Assembly (NCBI GenBank): GCA_001898145.1
Contig: MKSR01000006.1
Coordinates: 124,001 to 188,000, forward strand
DNA from: Dyadobacter sp. 50-39
Lineage (GTDB): Bacteria > Bacteroidota > Bacteroidia > Cytophagales > Spirosomataceae
Length of the DNA stretch: 64,000 nucleotides
Direction of reading: 5' to 3'
This document shows, in pieces, positions 1 through 9,212 of the stretch (position 1 is the stretch's first letter; each line of letters starts with the position of its first letter). The notes under the pieces were generated by a model. The model was not told where the DNA came from. It worked only from the letters and a program-made list of their open reading frames with translations, and made no database searches. The position numbers and the translations under genes are program-made.

Positions 1-3000
1 AGTCACATTCACCCGCGCCTTATTCCCGACTCGATCCGTGCGTCGGTTACTTCCACCTACAACCAGCTGCTTACGCCCGGTGGCTCTTTTCTGAAACAAT
101 TTGTACTGAACGACCCGCTGGGCATTACCGGCAGGTATTTCAAAGACCTCAACGCCGCCAACAACAGCAATGCGATGGTAATGGACGACGGCATTATGTT
201 CACCGCCGACCGCAAAAGCGTCCTCATCTTCGCGTCCACCAGCTTTGATTCGGGGGCTTCGGACAAGAATGTGGAGCTGTTTGAATTAATGGAGGCATTC
301 AAAACCAAATGGAACCGCCAGCACCGCTATAACAAGTTCTCCTATTTCGGTACCTTCGAAATCGCTGCCCGGAATGCGATCCAGGTCAAACAGGATTCCT
401 ATTTCACCTCGTTCCTCGCGCTGGCAGGCATTCTGGCGCTGCTCATCGCCTATTACCGCAAGCTGCTGATACCGGTCTATATCACCATGCCGGGCATTTT
501 CGGCGCTTTGTTTGCGCTGGGGATCATCGGCTACGTCCGGCCCGAAATTTCCGGCATTTCCCTTGCGACAGGTGCAGTAATCTTCGGTATTCTGCTCGAT
601 TATGCATTCCATTTTTTCACACACCTCCGCCACACGCATTCCATTCCCGTGGCCATCAAAGAAGTAAGCGGGCCGCTGCTGACGGGCAGCTTCACCACCG
701 TCATGGCATTCAGCGCATTGCATTTTGCCAACTCCACCGTTTTGCAGGATTTCGGGCTGTTTTCGTCGCTGGCACTTTTCGGGGCGGCGCTGTTCACCCT
801 CACCGCATTGCCGGTGATCCTCTCCACCACCCGTTTTGATATACAAAAAATACCCGGCGAGCACAGCTCCTTTCGCATTCCGACTATTCCCGACAAATGG
901 CGCGGCGCTACATTAGCCGGTATTGCGGTACTGACCGTCATATTCCTCTATTTCTCGGGCGGCACCGAGTTCGACGCCAGTTTTGAAAACCTCAGCATCC
1001 AGGATGCGGAGCTGAGCGGGCGCGAGGAAGCGCTCACAGGCATTAACCCGCGCAAACAGAAGCGCATTTACGTCTTTGCATCCAATCCGCGCCGCGCCGT
1101 GGCCGAGCAGATTAACCACAATGCTTATCAAAAACTGGCTGCATTGCGGAGCGAAGGCCGCATCGTCAGCTTTGTATCTTCCGGTTCGCTGCTCATTCCG
1201 CAAGACCTTAAACAGGAGCGGATGCGCCGCTGGCAGGATTTCTGGACGCCCGGCCGCACCGATTCCACATTCCGCGTTTTCAACCAGGCAGCTGCCCGGA
1301 ATGGCTTCAATGCCTATGCATTCAATGATTTCAAGGGCTGGATCGCCGGGCGGAGCAGTTCCAATGTGTCGCTCGATACCCTTTTCAACGAGTTGGGCAT
1401 CGATAACCTGATCGACGTCAAAGCTTCCGGTACCACGTTCATTTCCACCGTAGTCGCCGAGCAATCCCAGCTTACCGATGTGAAAAAAGAACTGCGGGCT
1501 ATCGATGGCGTGGCGCTTTTCGACCGGGGTGAGCTCGCGGGCGAGTTGCTGACCATGGTGAAGGACGATTTCAATTACCTGCTATTGATATCGGCTTCCA
1601 TTGTGTTCTTTACATTATTAATCGTGTACGGACGCATCGAGCTCACATTGCTTTCCTTCCTGCCGATGGTGATCAGCTGGATCTGGATTTTGGGCATCGC
1701 AGCCATGCTTGGTATCAAATTCAATTTCGTGAATGTGATCGTGACCACCTTCATTTTCGGCTTGGGCGACGATTTCAGCATTTTCGTCACCGACGGACTT
1801 TTGAGCAAGTACAGATCGGGCAAAGACACGCTCCGCTCCTACCAGGCAGCCATTGCATTGTCCGCAACCACTACGCTGATAGGTACCGGCGTGCTGATTT
1901 TCGCCAGGCATCCCGCGATCCATTCGATTTCGCTCATCAGCGTGCTCGGCATTGTATGCATTCTGTTCATTTCTTTCGTATTCCAGCCTGTCGTCTTCGA
2001 TCTTTTTGTTCAGAAACGCATCGCGAAGAAGAAAGCACCTGTCACCATGCTGCCGTTCCTGATCAGCATTTCCAGCTTCACTTATTTCCTTTCTGGCTGC
2101 CTGTTTTTGCATTCCAAACTGGTAACCATCCTGCTGCTGCCGATGTCGAGAAAGAAAAAGAAGGCGGCCATCAACAATTCGCTCTCTTTTTACGCCAAAA
2201 CGGTGATCTATTCCGGGCCGCACGTGAGGAAGAATATTTCGGGGCGCGAAAACCTGGATATGAACAGACCGGTGATCTTTATCGCCAACCATACATCGTT
2301 TCTCGACATCCTGCTCGCCATTATGCTCCATCCGAAAATCGTACTGATGGTCAAAGGCTGGGTATACAAATCGCCTTTTTTCGGGCCCATCATCCGTTTT
2401 GCAGGTTATATATACAGTGAAGACGGCCCCGAAGAGAACATCGGAAAAGTGCGTTCGCTGGTGGCAGATGGCTATTCCATCCTCATTTTCCCCGAAGGCA
2501 CACGCTCGGAAGATGGCGACATTGCACGTTTTCACAAGGGCGCATTTTACCTGGCCGAGCAGCTGAACCTCGACATTCAACCGATATTGCTCCATGGCGC
2601 ACACGACGTGCTTCCTAAAAACGACTTTCTCATCCGTCCGGGCGCGCTCAACGTGCGCGTACTCCCACGCATTACCTATGCGGACGAGCGCTGGGGCACG
2701 ACGTTGCGCGACAAGACCAAAAGCATCGCCGCGCTTTTCAGGCAGGAATTCGCTTCGTATAAGGATGAAATGGAGGATACACGCTATTTGAAACACAAAA
2801 TTTTCACCAATTACGTGTTTAAAGGCCCGGTGCTCGAATGGTATTTTAAGATCAAATGGCGTCTGGAAAGTACCAACTTCACCTACTATAATGCGCTGAT
2901 CGGCGGCCGGAAGCGGATCCTCGACGTAGGCTGCGGGTATGGTTACCTTTCATTTTTCCTGCATTACAAAGATGCGGAGCGGCTCGTCACCGGCGTGGAT

Positions 3001-3459
3001 TACGACGAAGAAAAGGTCGAAATTGCAGAAAACAGCTACCACAAAACCGGCAACCTCCGGTTTATTCACCAGGACATTATGGCCGCCGCGCTGGGTACGC
3101 AGGATGTGATATTTTTAAATGATGTGCTCCATTACTTATCCGCGGAAAAACAACGTATTTTGCTCGATCGGTGTGCCGGGGCATTGGCGCCGGACGGGCT
3201 GCTTTTCATCCGTGACGGCATTACCGACCTGTCGACCAGGCACGAAAATACCCGGAAGACCGAAGCGCTGTCGACGGGCCTGTTCGCATTCAACCGTAAA
3301 ACCGATGATTTCCATTTCTTTTCATCGCAGGATATCCGCGATTTTGCGGTGCGGTATGGTTTTAGTTATGAAATGAAAGAGCATTCGGCCAGCACTTCCA
3401 ATGTGCTGTTCGTACTGCGCAAACTTTCCGCTCCTGTTGTTAAGCCGATTACTAATTAG
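1..3459 (+). CDS. MMPL exporter / acyltransferase / methyltransferase fusion (partial, 5' end outside)
   Basis: The frame is open from base 1, so the start lies before the window; 1152 codons are visible. Counting codons from base 1, there are three fused parts. First is an RND/MMPL-type exporter with a helix cluster near codons 137-310, a periplasmic part, and a second helix cluster near 525-670. Second is a PlsC-type acyltransferase with NHTSFLD (His764, Asp769) and PEGTR (831-835). Third is a class I SAM methyltransferase with DVGCGYG (975-981). This trifunctional architecture is known from flexirubin and aryl-polyene clusters of Bacteroidetes, where it is thought to move the polyene-lipid to the outer membrane and modify it. 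The next two genes follow closely on the same strand, which supports that setting. The exact substrate is inferred. Confidence 0.9.
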   Translation, partial: SHIHPRLIPDSIRASVTSTYNQLLTPGGSFLKQFVLNDPLGITGRYFKDLNAANNSNAMVMDDGIMFTADRKSVLIFASTSFDSGASDKNVELFELMEAFKTKWNRQHRYNKFSYFGTFEIAARNAIQVKQDSYFTSFLALAGILALLIAYYRKLLIPVYITMPGIFGALFALGIIGYVRPEISGISLATGAVIFGILLDYAFHFFTHLRHTHSIPVAIKEVSGPLLTGSFTTVMAFSALHFANSTVLQDFGLFSSLALFGAALFTLTALPVILSTTRFDIQKIPGEHSSFRIPTIPDKWRGATLAGIAVLTVIFLYFSGGTEFDASFENLSIQDAELSGREEALTGINPRKQKRIYVFASNPRRAVAEQINHNAYQKLAALRSEGRIVSFVSSGSLLIPQDLKQERMRRWQDFWTPGRTDSTFRVFNQAAARNGFNAYAFNDFKGWIAGRSSSNVSLDTLFNELGIDNLIDVKASGTTFISTVVAEQSQLTDVKKELRAIDGVALFDRGELAGELLTMVKDDFNYLLLISASIVFFTLLIVYGRIELTLLSFLPMVISWIWILGIAAMLGIKFNFVNVIVTTFIFGLGDDFSIFVTDGLLSKYRSGKDTLRSYQAAIALSATTTLIGTGVLIFARHPAIHSISLISVLGIVCILFISFVFQPVVFDLFVQKRIAKKKAPVTMLPFLISISSFTYFLSGCLFLHSKLVTILLLPMSRKKKKAAINNSLSFYAKTVIYSGPHVRKNISGRENLDMNRPVIFIANHTSFLDILLAIMLHPKIVLMVKGWVYKSPFFGPIIRFAGYIYSEDGPEENIGKVRSLVADGYSILIFPEGTRSEDGDIARFHKGAFYLAEQLNLDIQPILLHGAHDVLPKNDFLIRPGALNVRVLPRITYADERWGTTLRDKTKSIAALFRQEFASYKDEMEDTRYLKHKIFTNYVFKGPVLEWYFKIKWRLESTNFTYYNALIGGRKRILDVGCGYGYLSFFLHYKDAERLVTGVDYDEEKVEIAENSYHKTGNLRFIHQDIMAAALGTQDVIFLNDVLHYLSAEKQRILLDRCAGALAPDGLLFIRDGITDLSTRHENTRKTEALSTGLFAFNRKTDDFHFFSSQDIRDFAVRYGFSYEMKEHSASTSNVLFVLRKLSAPVVKPITN

Positions 3460-3481
3460 GATTTCTCCATTCGCTATTTAA

Positions 3482-5014
3482 ATGCAAACTTCCGCCGTGC
3501 AAAAGGAATACGATTTTGTGATTGTGGGAAGCGGACTGGGCGGTCTGGCTTGCGCCAACATTCTGGCTATGGAGGGTCACAGCGTGGTGGTCCTGGAAAA
3601 AAACCACCAGATCGGCGGGCATTTGCAGGTATACAGCCGCGACAAGAGTATTTTCGACACCGGCGTGCATTATGTAGGGGGGCTGGACGAAGGCGAAAAC
3701 CTCTACCAGTTCTTCAAATACTTCGGCATTCTCGATAAACTGAAAGTGAAACGGCTCGACGACGACCAGTTTGACCTCATCCGGTTCGACGACGGCTGCG
3801 AATACGCATATGCGCAGGGAATGGAGCATTTTGAGCAGAAACTTATCTCCTATTTCCCGGACGACGCCGACGCCATCCGTACCTACTGCGACAAGCTGAC
3901 CGAAACCTGCAAAAAATTCCCGCTTTACAATCTCGAAACAGCCGGAGACAGCTACCTGGCCGACGAAAACTTACTTTCGTTGAATGCCTACGATTACATC
4001 GCTTCCCTGACCGACAACATCCGGCTCCGGAATGTGCTCGCGGGCAGCAACCTGTTGTATGCAGGTGTGAAGCAAAAGACGCCGTTTTACGTGCACGCGC
4101 TGATCATGAAAAGCTACCTGACGGGCGCCTACAAATTTGTGGATGGCGGCTCGCAGATCGCCATTCAGCTCAGCCGCTCGGTACGGCAGCATGGCGGGGA
4201 GATTTACAAGCATAAAAAGGTGGTATCGGCCCATTACAACGACAAGGGCCGCATTACCGAAGTGGTGTGCGAAAACGGGGAGACCTTCAGGGGAAAGGAA
4301 TTCATTTCCAACGTACACCCGGCCGTCACCATCGATATTTTCGGTTCTGAACGGTTCCTGAGTGTCTACAAAAACCGTGTTCAGACCCTGGAAAACAGCA
4401 TTTCGACATTTCTGGTACACATTACATTCCAGGAAAAAAGCTTCGCATACCTGAATTATAATATTTACCAGCACCATATCGACGACGTTTGGGACGGTGT
4501 GGAATACGCCCGGGCCACCTGGCCGCAAACCTATTTTATTTGCACGCCATACATCTCCAAAAAAGGGGAATTTGCCGATTCGATGTCGGTGATGTGCTAC
4601 ATGGACGCCTGCGAAACGGAACAGTGGGCCGGGACATTCAGTACCGTAGCCGAGCCGGGTAAACGCGACGAGGCTTATGCGCAATTTAAAAAGGATAAGG
4701 AGGCACAGGTGATTGCGAAACTGGAAACCGTTTTTCCGGGCATTTCGTCCAAAATCAAGTCCGTTCACAGCGCGTCGCCGCTCACATTCCGGGATTACAT
4801 CGGCAATGGTAACGGCACCATGTACGGCATCGTGAAAGATTCGACCTCGCCGATGAAGACGCGAATCAATACCCGCACTAAAATACCCAACCTGCACCTG
4901 ACCGGCCAGAATGTGTCGCTGCACGGGATTTTAGGGGTTACAGTCAGCGCATTTGTAACGTGCTTCTCATTTGTAGATAAAGAAAAACTCATCCAAAAAG
5001 TAAAAAACGCCTAA
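3482..5014 (+). CDS. CrtI/retinol-saturase-like FAD oxidoreductase of flexirubin cluster
   Basis: 510 aa, beginning 22 nt after the exporter fusion and ending 1 nt before the next gene, so co-transcribed. The N-terminus carries a Rossmann FAD motif (VGSGLGGLACA, about residues 13-23) followed by an acidic residue at the end of strand 2 (VLEKN). The C-terminus has the GILGVTVSAF stretch typical of the phytoene desaturase/retinol saturase superfamily. Members of this family desaturate or saturate long conjugated chains. In this setting the likely substrate is the polyene chain of a flexirubin-type pigment rather than phytoene, because a separate crtI at 31947 sits with crtB. Reaction direction cannot be told from sequence. 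Confidence 0.8.
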   Translation: MQTSAVQKEYDFVIVGSGLGGLACANILAMEGHSVVVLEKNHQIGGHLQVYSRDKSIFDTGVHYVGGLDEGENLYQFFKYFGILDKLKVKRLDDDQFDLIRFDDGCEYAYAQGMEHFEQKLISYFPDDADAIRTYCDKLTETCKKFPLYNLETAGDSYLADENLLSLNAYDYIASLTDNIRLRNVLAGSNLLYAGVKQKTPFYVHALIMKSYLTGAYKFVDGGSQIAIQLSRSVRQHGGEIYKHKKVVSAHYNDKGRITEVVCENGETFRGKEFISNVHPAVTIDIFGSERFLSVYKNRVQTLENSISTFLVHITFQEKSFAYLNYNIYQHHIDDVWDGVEYARATWPQTYFICTPYISKKGEFADSMSVMCYMDACETEQWAGTFSTVAEPGKRDEAYAQFKKDKEAQVIAKLETVFPGISSKIKSVHSASPLTFRDYIGNGNGTMYGIVKDSTSPMKTRINTRTKIPNLHLTGQNVSLHGILGVTVSAFVTCFSFVDKEKLIQKVKNA

Positions 5015-5015
5015 T

Positions 5016-6260
5016 ATGCAAACTGTCGATGTGCTGGTTATTGGGGCCGGCCCTGCCGGAACTGTCGCTGCCTCTTACCTGAAAAAGCAGGGCTACGACG
5101 TTACCATCCTGGAAAAAGAAAAATTCCCCCGGTTCCAGATCGGGGAAAGCCTGCTGCCGTGCTGCATGGAACATCTCACAGAAGCCGGGCTGCGCGAGGC
5201 GATCGAACCAATGAACTTCCAGAAAAAAACGGGGGCGGCGTTCATGCGGGGCGAGAAGCGCTGTGAGTTCTTTTTCGAAGACCAGTACACCAAAGGCTGG
5301 ACCTGGACCTGGCAGGTCAAGCGGGCCGATTTCGACAGCAAGCTGGCCGAGGCAACACGGGAAAAAGGGGTGGACGTCAACTTTGAATGCGAGGTAACCG
5401 CGGTAACATGCGGTCCCGAGAAGCAGGTGGTCGACTATACGGATGCCGAAGGTAATGCGCACCGCATCGAAGCGAAGTTTATCATTGATTCCTCCGGTTA
5501 CGGGCGTGTTTTACCCAGGCTTTTCAATCTCAGCAAGCCATCGGCGTTTACACCGCGCGGAGCTGTGTTCTCGCATTTGGAAGACAAAAAGCGCTCGGTG
5601 GAAGCCAGCAACAATATTTTCGTCCATTCATTCGACAACAACCGTTCATGGATCTGGGCGATCCCGTTCTCCGACGGCTCGACGTCCGTCGGCATTGTAG
5701 GTGACCGCGAGCGGATCGAAGCCCTGGCCGAAAACAACGGCGAGAAGTATAAGGAATTCATCCGCAACTTCGACGACCTGAGTGGCCGCTTCCGGGAGTC
5801 CGATTTCAAATTTGAGCCTCGGGCTATTCTGGGCTATTCGATCGGCGTAACGCAGATGTCGGGCGAAGGTTTTGTATTATCCGGCAATAGTACAGAGTTC
5901 CTCGACCCGATTTTCTCCTCCGGCGTAACATTTGCCACAGCCTCCGGCCTGCTCTCCGCGAAAATGACGCACCGGCATTTGCAGGGAGAAGCCGTGGATT
6001 GGAAAAAAGAGTACGAGGAGGTGATCCAGAAAGGTATCAACGTATTCCGGAGCTATGTAAGCGGATGGTATTCCGGTGATTTCCAAACCATTGTCTTTGC
6101 AAAATATATCGATGAGGACATTAAGCGGCAAATCTGCTCGGTACTGGCCGGTTATGTATGGGACCAATCCAATCCGTTTGTAAGGAAACACGACACCATT
6201 CTGGCTACGCTGGCGAAGGTGATCAAAATGAAGGAACAATCCGAGGAGACTGAGCCCTGA
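5016..6260 (+). CDS. Flavin-dependent halogenase-like monooxygenase
   Basis: 414 aa, starting 1 nt after the preceding stop. An FAD motif GAGPAGTVAA lies near residues 9-18, followed by a GESLLP loop. The segment WIWAIP near residue 212 fits the WxWxIP motif of flavin-dependent halogenases, and a lysine pair (FQKKTGAAF) lies where phenol-type halogenases keep the catalytic lysine. Several flexirubins carry ring chlorine, so a halogenase in this cluster is plausible. The geranylgeranyl reductase/hydroxylase superfamily shares the same fold, so halogenation remains an inference. It is convergent with the ketosynthase-like gene, 6 nt away. Confidence 0.72.
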   Translation: MQTVDVLVIGAGPAGTVAASYLKKQGYDVTILEKEKFPRFQIGESLLPCCMEHLTEAGLREAIEPMNFQKKTGAAFMRGEKRCEFFFEDQYTKGWTWTWQVKRADFDSKLAEATREKGVDVNFECEVTAVTCGPEKQVVDYTDAEGNAHRIEAKFIIDSSGYGRVLPRLFNLSKPSAFTPRGAVFSHLEDKKRSVEASNNIFVHSFDNNRSWIWAIPFSDGSTSVGIVGDRERIEALAENNGEKYKEFIRNFDDLSGRFRESDFKFEPRAILGYSIGVTQMSGEGFVLSGNSTEFLDPIFSSGVTFATASGLLSAKMTHRHLQGEAVDWKKEYEEVIQKGINVFRSYVSGWYSGDFQTIVFAKYIDEDIKRQICSVLAGYVWDQSNPFVRKHDTILATLAKVIKMKEQSEETEP

Positions 6261-6266
6261 ACAAAA

Positions 6267-7310
6267 TCAGGAGGCCAGTAATATCAGCCCGTGCTGCGAA
6301 GCTTTGTAATGATTGTAGATCAGGATATGCTTTGGAGCGCAGGTATTTTTTTGCCCCCACACGCACGCCTCGGGTATGCGCTTGCCTGCGATCGCCTTCG
6401 CGCCCATCCATGTGGCGAATGCGGAAGCCGTCGGGTAATCACCCACCATATTTTTGTAGGTATAGCAATTGGCTTCTTCAAATAATGTCTTTTGAAGATT
6501 GAAATACCAATGATCGGTACGGTTATCGCCGCTGATACCCATGATCACCGCGTCGATACCGGCCGCTTGCAGGCCATTGCGTTCCAGAAATGCATTCACC
6601 ATCGGCACAAGGTCAGTTTCGTCCAGGCTGTTGCCCTGGAAAACATCCCTGATCTGTGCAATCGTGTTGGCAGAGTCCTCCGCATTGACGATAAACATGG
6701 CCGCCCCTTCCCCATTCGCGGAACCGGGTGAATCGAGGGTGAGCATGTTCTCGGATGTGAAATGTCCCGATTTGAAAGAGCCCGCGAGTAGATCTATATT
6801 GTGATTGTAATCCGAAATTTCGTCAATGCTCCCCACCAGGAACGATTTGCCTTGCTTCTCTTCCAGCAGCAGCATCGTATCCAGCAAAGCGGCTTCAAAT
6901 GCAAGGCCCTTATGCACGTGGGTGGTGTTGTAGCCGGTCGTTTTGCTCATCAATGCGAGATTACCCGCCACCGCATTGGGTGTGCTCTGTACGAAGTTGG
7001 TTGGGGTAAGCGTACCTTCTTCGTAATCGACGATCTGGTTCAGGAACTTTAAACAATCTTCGAGCCCGCCATTCGCGGTGCCCAGGATAATCCCTTCTAC
7101 CTGTGCTCGCTGAATGAGCGGAAGCCCTGCTCCTACTCCCATACGGACCGCCTTGCCCATCCTGCGGAGCAAGCCTGCTGGAATGAGCTGACCGTAGGCA
7201 GGTTCAACAGCGATGTACCTGTCGCCTTCATGCACCGCTATATTGCCTTCAAAAAAAGCATTGTCAAATGTGCGCTGGGGCGATATGCAGGCTGAATCGG
7301 TAATATACAT
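6267..7310 (-). CDS. Beta-ketoacyl synthase-like protein without nucleophile cysteine
   Basis: 347 aa from the ATG at 7308-7310 (MYITDSACISPQ). The frame extends upstream to 7370, but that part would read through a tandem palindromic repeat, so the internal ATG is preferred. The chain resembles thiolase-fold ketosynthases of aryl-polyene/flexirubin clusters: a GTANGGLEDC segment, then QSTPNAVAGN. The nucleophilic elbow expected to read like TACxS is instead THVHKGLAFEAALLD, with no cysteine. This recalls chain-length-factor partners, which lack the catalytic Cys and work as the silent half of a heterodimer. No partner ketosynthase is in the window; it could lie upstream of base 1. Function inferred from family resemblance. 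Confidence 0.65.
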   Translation of the reverse strand: MYITDSACISPQRTFDNAFFEGNIAVHEGDRYIAVEPAYGQLIPAGLLRRMGKAVRMGVGAGLPLIQRAQVEGIILGTANGGLEDCLKFLNQIVDYEEGTLTPTNFVQSTPNAVAGNLALMSKTTGYNTTHVHKGLAFEAALLDTMLLLEEKQGKSFLVGSIDEISDYNHNIDLLAGSFKSGHFTSENMLTLDSPGSANGEGAAMFIVNAEDSANTIAQIRDVFQGNSLDETDLVPMVNAFLERNGLQAAGIDAVIMGISGDNRTDHWYFNLQKTLFEEANCYTYKNMVGDYPTASAFATWMGAKAIAGKRIPEACVWGQKNTCAPKHILIYNHYKASQHGLILLAS

Positions 7311-7336
7311 CGTGAAAATTAACGCTGGTGGTTCCT

Positions 7337-7380
7337 GGCAAACGGTTTCCGGGCAAACGGTTTGCGGCAAACGGTTTGCG
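7337..7380. repeat. Three tandem copies of the odd palindrome CAAACGGTTTG
   Basis: GGCAAACGGTTT occurs at 7337-7348, 7352-7363 and 7366-7377, spaced 15 and 14 nt. Each copy holds the arms CAAAC/GTTTG around one central G. The array fills the 72-nt gap between glpD and the ketosynthase-like gene on the minus strand. It could be a protein-binding array, an mRNA structure or a slippage-prone repeat. Confidence 0.75.
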
Positions 7381-7381
7381 G

Positions 7382-9013
7382 CTAACGGGCATCGGCAATG
7401 AACTTCCCGATTTCGCGTGCATACCCCTCGGCATGTCCCGCTTTCTGCTCATCGGTCCATCCTAATTCCCGTGCCATCAGATCAGCAACAACCGGCAGGG
7501 AGTTTAAGGTTTCATCCCAATCGGTAATTTCCAGGCGAATTCGACGGGCCAGGAAGTCACGCGGCGTTACCACCATTTCGTTCCGTACAGCATACACCAC
7601 CTCGGCCCGAATGTAGGGGTAGGCTTGGCTGAGCCTCTCTTTCAGCTGCGCATCCTCGCGTGCAAGCGACGCGACCAGGTGTGCGCGGGAGCCGTATTTC
7701 AACACCAGGTGCCGCGCAATGTCTTCTGGTAACGCATACTGCGCCTGAATGTCCTGCCAGCTTTTTTTGCGGTAGTTCTCGCCGCCGGCCAGTATGTAAT
7801 CCGCCGTTTTGCATGCCCGCGCGTCGCCCAGCACCTTGTCGGCCTCATCGATCGTGTCTTTCGCCATGAGGCGGTAGGTGGTCCATTTACCACCGAGCAG
7901 GCTGATCATCCCCGAAGTTTCGTCAAGCTCCACCTCATGATCGCGCACGAGGCTTTTGGTGGATTTGGACGGGTCTGCTGCCAGCAATGGCCGCAATCCC
8001 CCAAAACCGGCCCGGAGTTCGCTGGGGTCGATCGGTTTGGCCAGGTATGGATTCAATGTGGCGGCCAGGTATTCCCTTTCCGAGCGGTTAAGCGTCGGTT
8101 CGGCATCGATTTCGTCGCATTCGGTATCGGTGGTACCGATCATCGTCGAGCCTTCGAACGGGATCGCGAACACAACGCGCCCGTCGGAAGTTTTCGGGAT
8201 CAGCATAGCATATTCGCTGTTCAGCGTATGGCGGGGTAATGCGAGGTGCACACCTTTGCTCGGGCGTATACGTTCGCTGAGCGAAGCGTTCGCCATGAGC
8301 CTGACATGGTCCGAGAATGGCCCCGTGCAGTTGATGACCAGCTTCGCCCGGATGGTCAATGCCTGGCCCGTCAGCGTGTCCGTGGCTTGTACCGCGCTCA
8401 GTTTACCATTCTCCGCTTTTTCGAAACCACTCACTGCCACATAATTGGCCACCGCTGCGCCGTTTTCCGAAGCCGACTGGGCCAATGCAAGGCAGTACCG
8501 CGCATCGTCGAGCTGGCCGTCGTAATACAACACGCCGCTATGGAGCTTTTTCCGGTCGAGGGTCGGAATTTTTTCCAGCACCTCCTTCTTGCTGAGCCAT
8601 TTGCTTTTCGGCAATGTATCATTGGTAGCGAATGTATCGTACAGCGAAAGCCCGATTTTGAAATACAATCCCTCGAACCACGAGTTCACCGGGGTCATCA
8701 GCGCCAGCGGGCGCGCCAGGTGCGGCGCATTTTTCAACACAATGTGTCGCTCTTCCAATCCGTGCCGGACCTGTTTGAGTTGTGCAAAATCGAGCTTTTT
8801 GAATGCCTGTTCCAGGTAACGTACGCCCCCGTGGATGAGCTTGGTAGAGCGGGATGAAGTTTCGGAAGCAAAGTCCTTTTTATCGATCAGGGCCACTTTA
8901 TACCCTCTCAAAACCGCATCCAGGGCACACCCGGCCCCACTGGCACCAGCGCCGATGATAACGATATCGAACAATTCATTTTGTAACCTGGCAAGTGATG
9001 TGGTGCGGTTCAT
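7382..9013 (-). CDS. glpD: Aerobic glycerol-3-phosphate dehydrogenase (FAD)
   Basis: 543 aa from the ATG at 9011-9013 (MNRTTSLARL); the longer frame to 9121 adds a non-conserved leader and is rejected. The N-terminal FAD motif is GAGASGAGCA, followed by KKDFASETSSRSTKLIHGG, a hallmark of the GlpD/GlpO family. The C-terminal DAO_C-like domain contains LVARDHEVE-like and LGGKWTTYR segments that bind substrate and FAD. The enzyme is peripheral on the inner membrane, oxidises sn-glycerol-3-phosphate to dihydroxyacetone phosphate and passes electrons to menaquinone. No glpK or glpF is adjacent. It is followed by the ketosynthase-like gene on the same strand, probably by chance. Confidence 0.93.
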   Translation of the reverse strand: MNRTTSLARLQNELFDIVIIGAGASGAGCALDAVLRGYKVALIDKKDFASETSSRSTKLIHGGVRYLEQAFKKLDFAQLKQVRHGLEERHIVLKNAPHLARPLALMTPVNSWFEGLYFKIGLSLYDTFATNDTLPKSKWLSKKEVLEKIPTLDRKKLHSGVLYYDGQLDDARYCLALAQSASENGAAVANYVAVSGFEKAENGKLSAVQATDTLTGQALTIRAKLVINCTGPFSDHVRLMANASLSERIRPSKGVHLALPRHTLNSEYAMLIPKTSDGRVVFAIPFEGSTMIGTTDTECDEIDAEPTLNRSEREYLAATLNPYLAKPIDPSELRAGFGGLRPLLAADPSKSTKSLVRDHEVELDETSGMISLLGGKWTTYRLMAKDTIDEADKVLGDARACKTADYILAGGENYRKKSWQDIQAQYALPEDIARHLVLKYGSRAHLVASLAREDAQLKERLSQAYPYIRAEVVYAVRNEMVVTPRDFLARRIRLEITDWDETLNSLPVVADLMARELGWTDEQKAGHAEGYAREIGKFIADAR

Positions 9014-9053
9014 TGAGACTAAAAGCGGATTCGGCGGAAGTTGGGACGAGTTG

Positions 9054-9061
9054 CAAAAGTA
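9054..9061 (-). promoter_or_regulatory. Candidate -7 element of glpD promoter
   Basis: On the minus strand this reads TACTTTTG, matching the Bacteroidetes TAnnTTTG consensus, 41 nt upstream of the chosen glpD ATG. I find no TTG at the usual spacing of about 20 nt, so support is limited to one half of the promoter. Confidence 0.3.
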
Positions 9062-9212
9062 CAAAGTTGCACCGGGAAAAACCCATATTATCAAATCAAT
9101 GTGAGACGCCAATTTTGGCACAATAATTGCACCCTGTCCCTGGGAAAGTCAACATTTCCGATACTTTCATTTACACACTCAAATTCAATTCATTAACCAA
9201 AATCTCACAAAC

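Noticed and set aside
1618-2796. 392-codon minus-strand frame opposite the exporter fusion
   Set aside because: Complement of clear MMPL and acyltransferase coding sequence; no family features.
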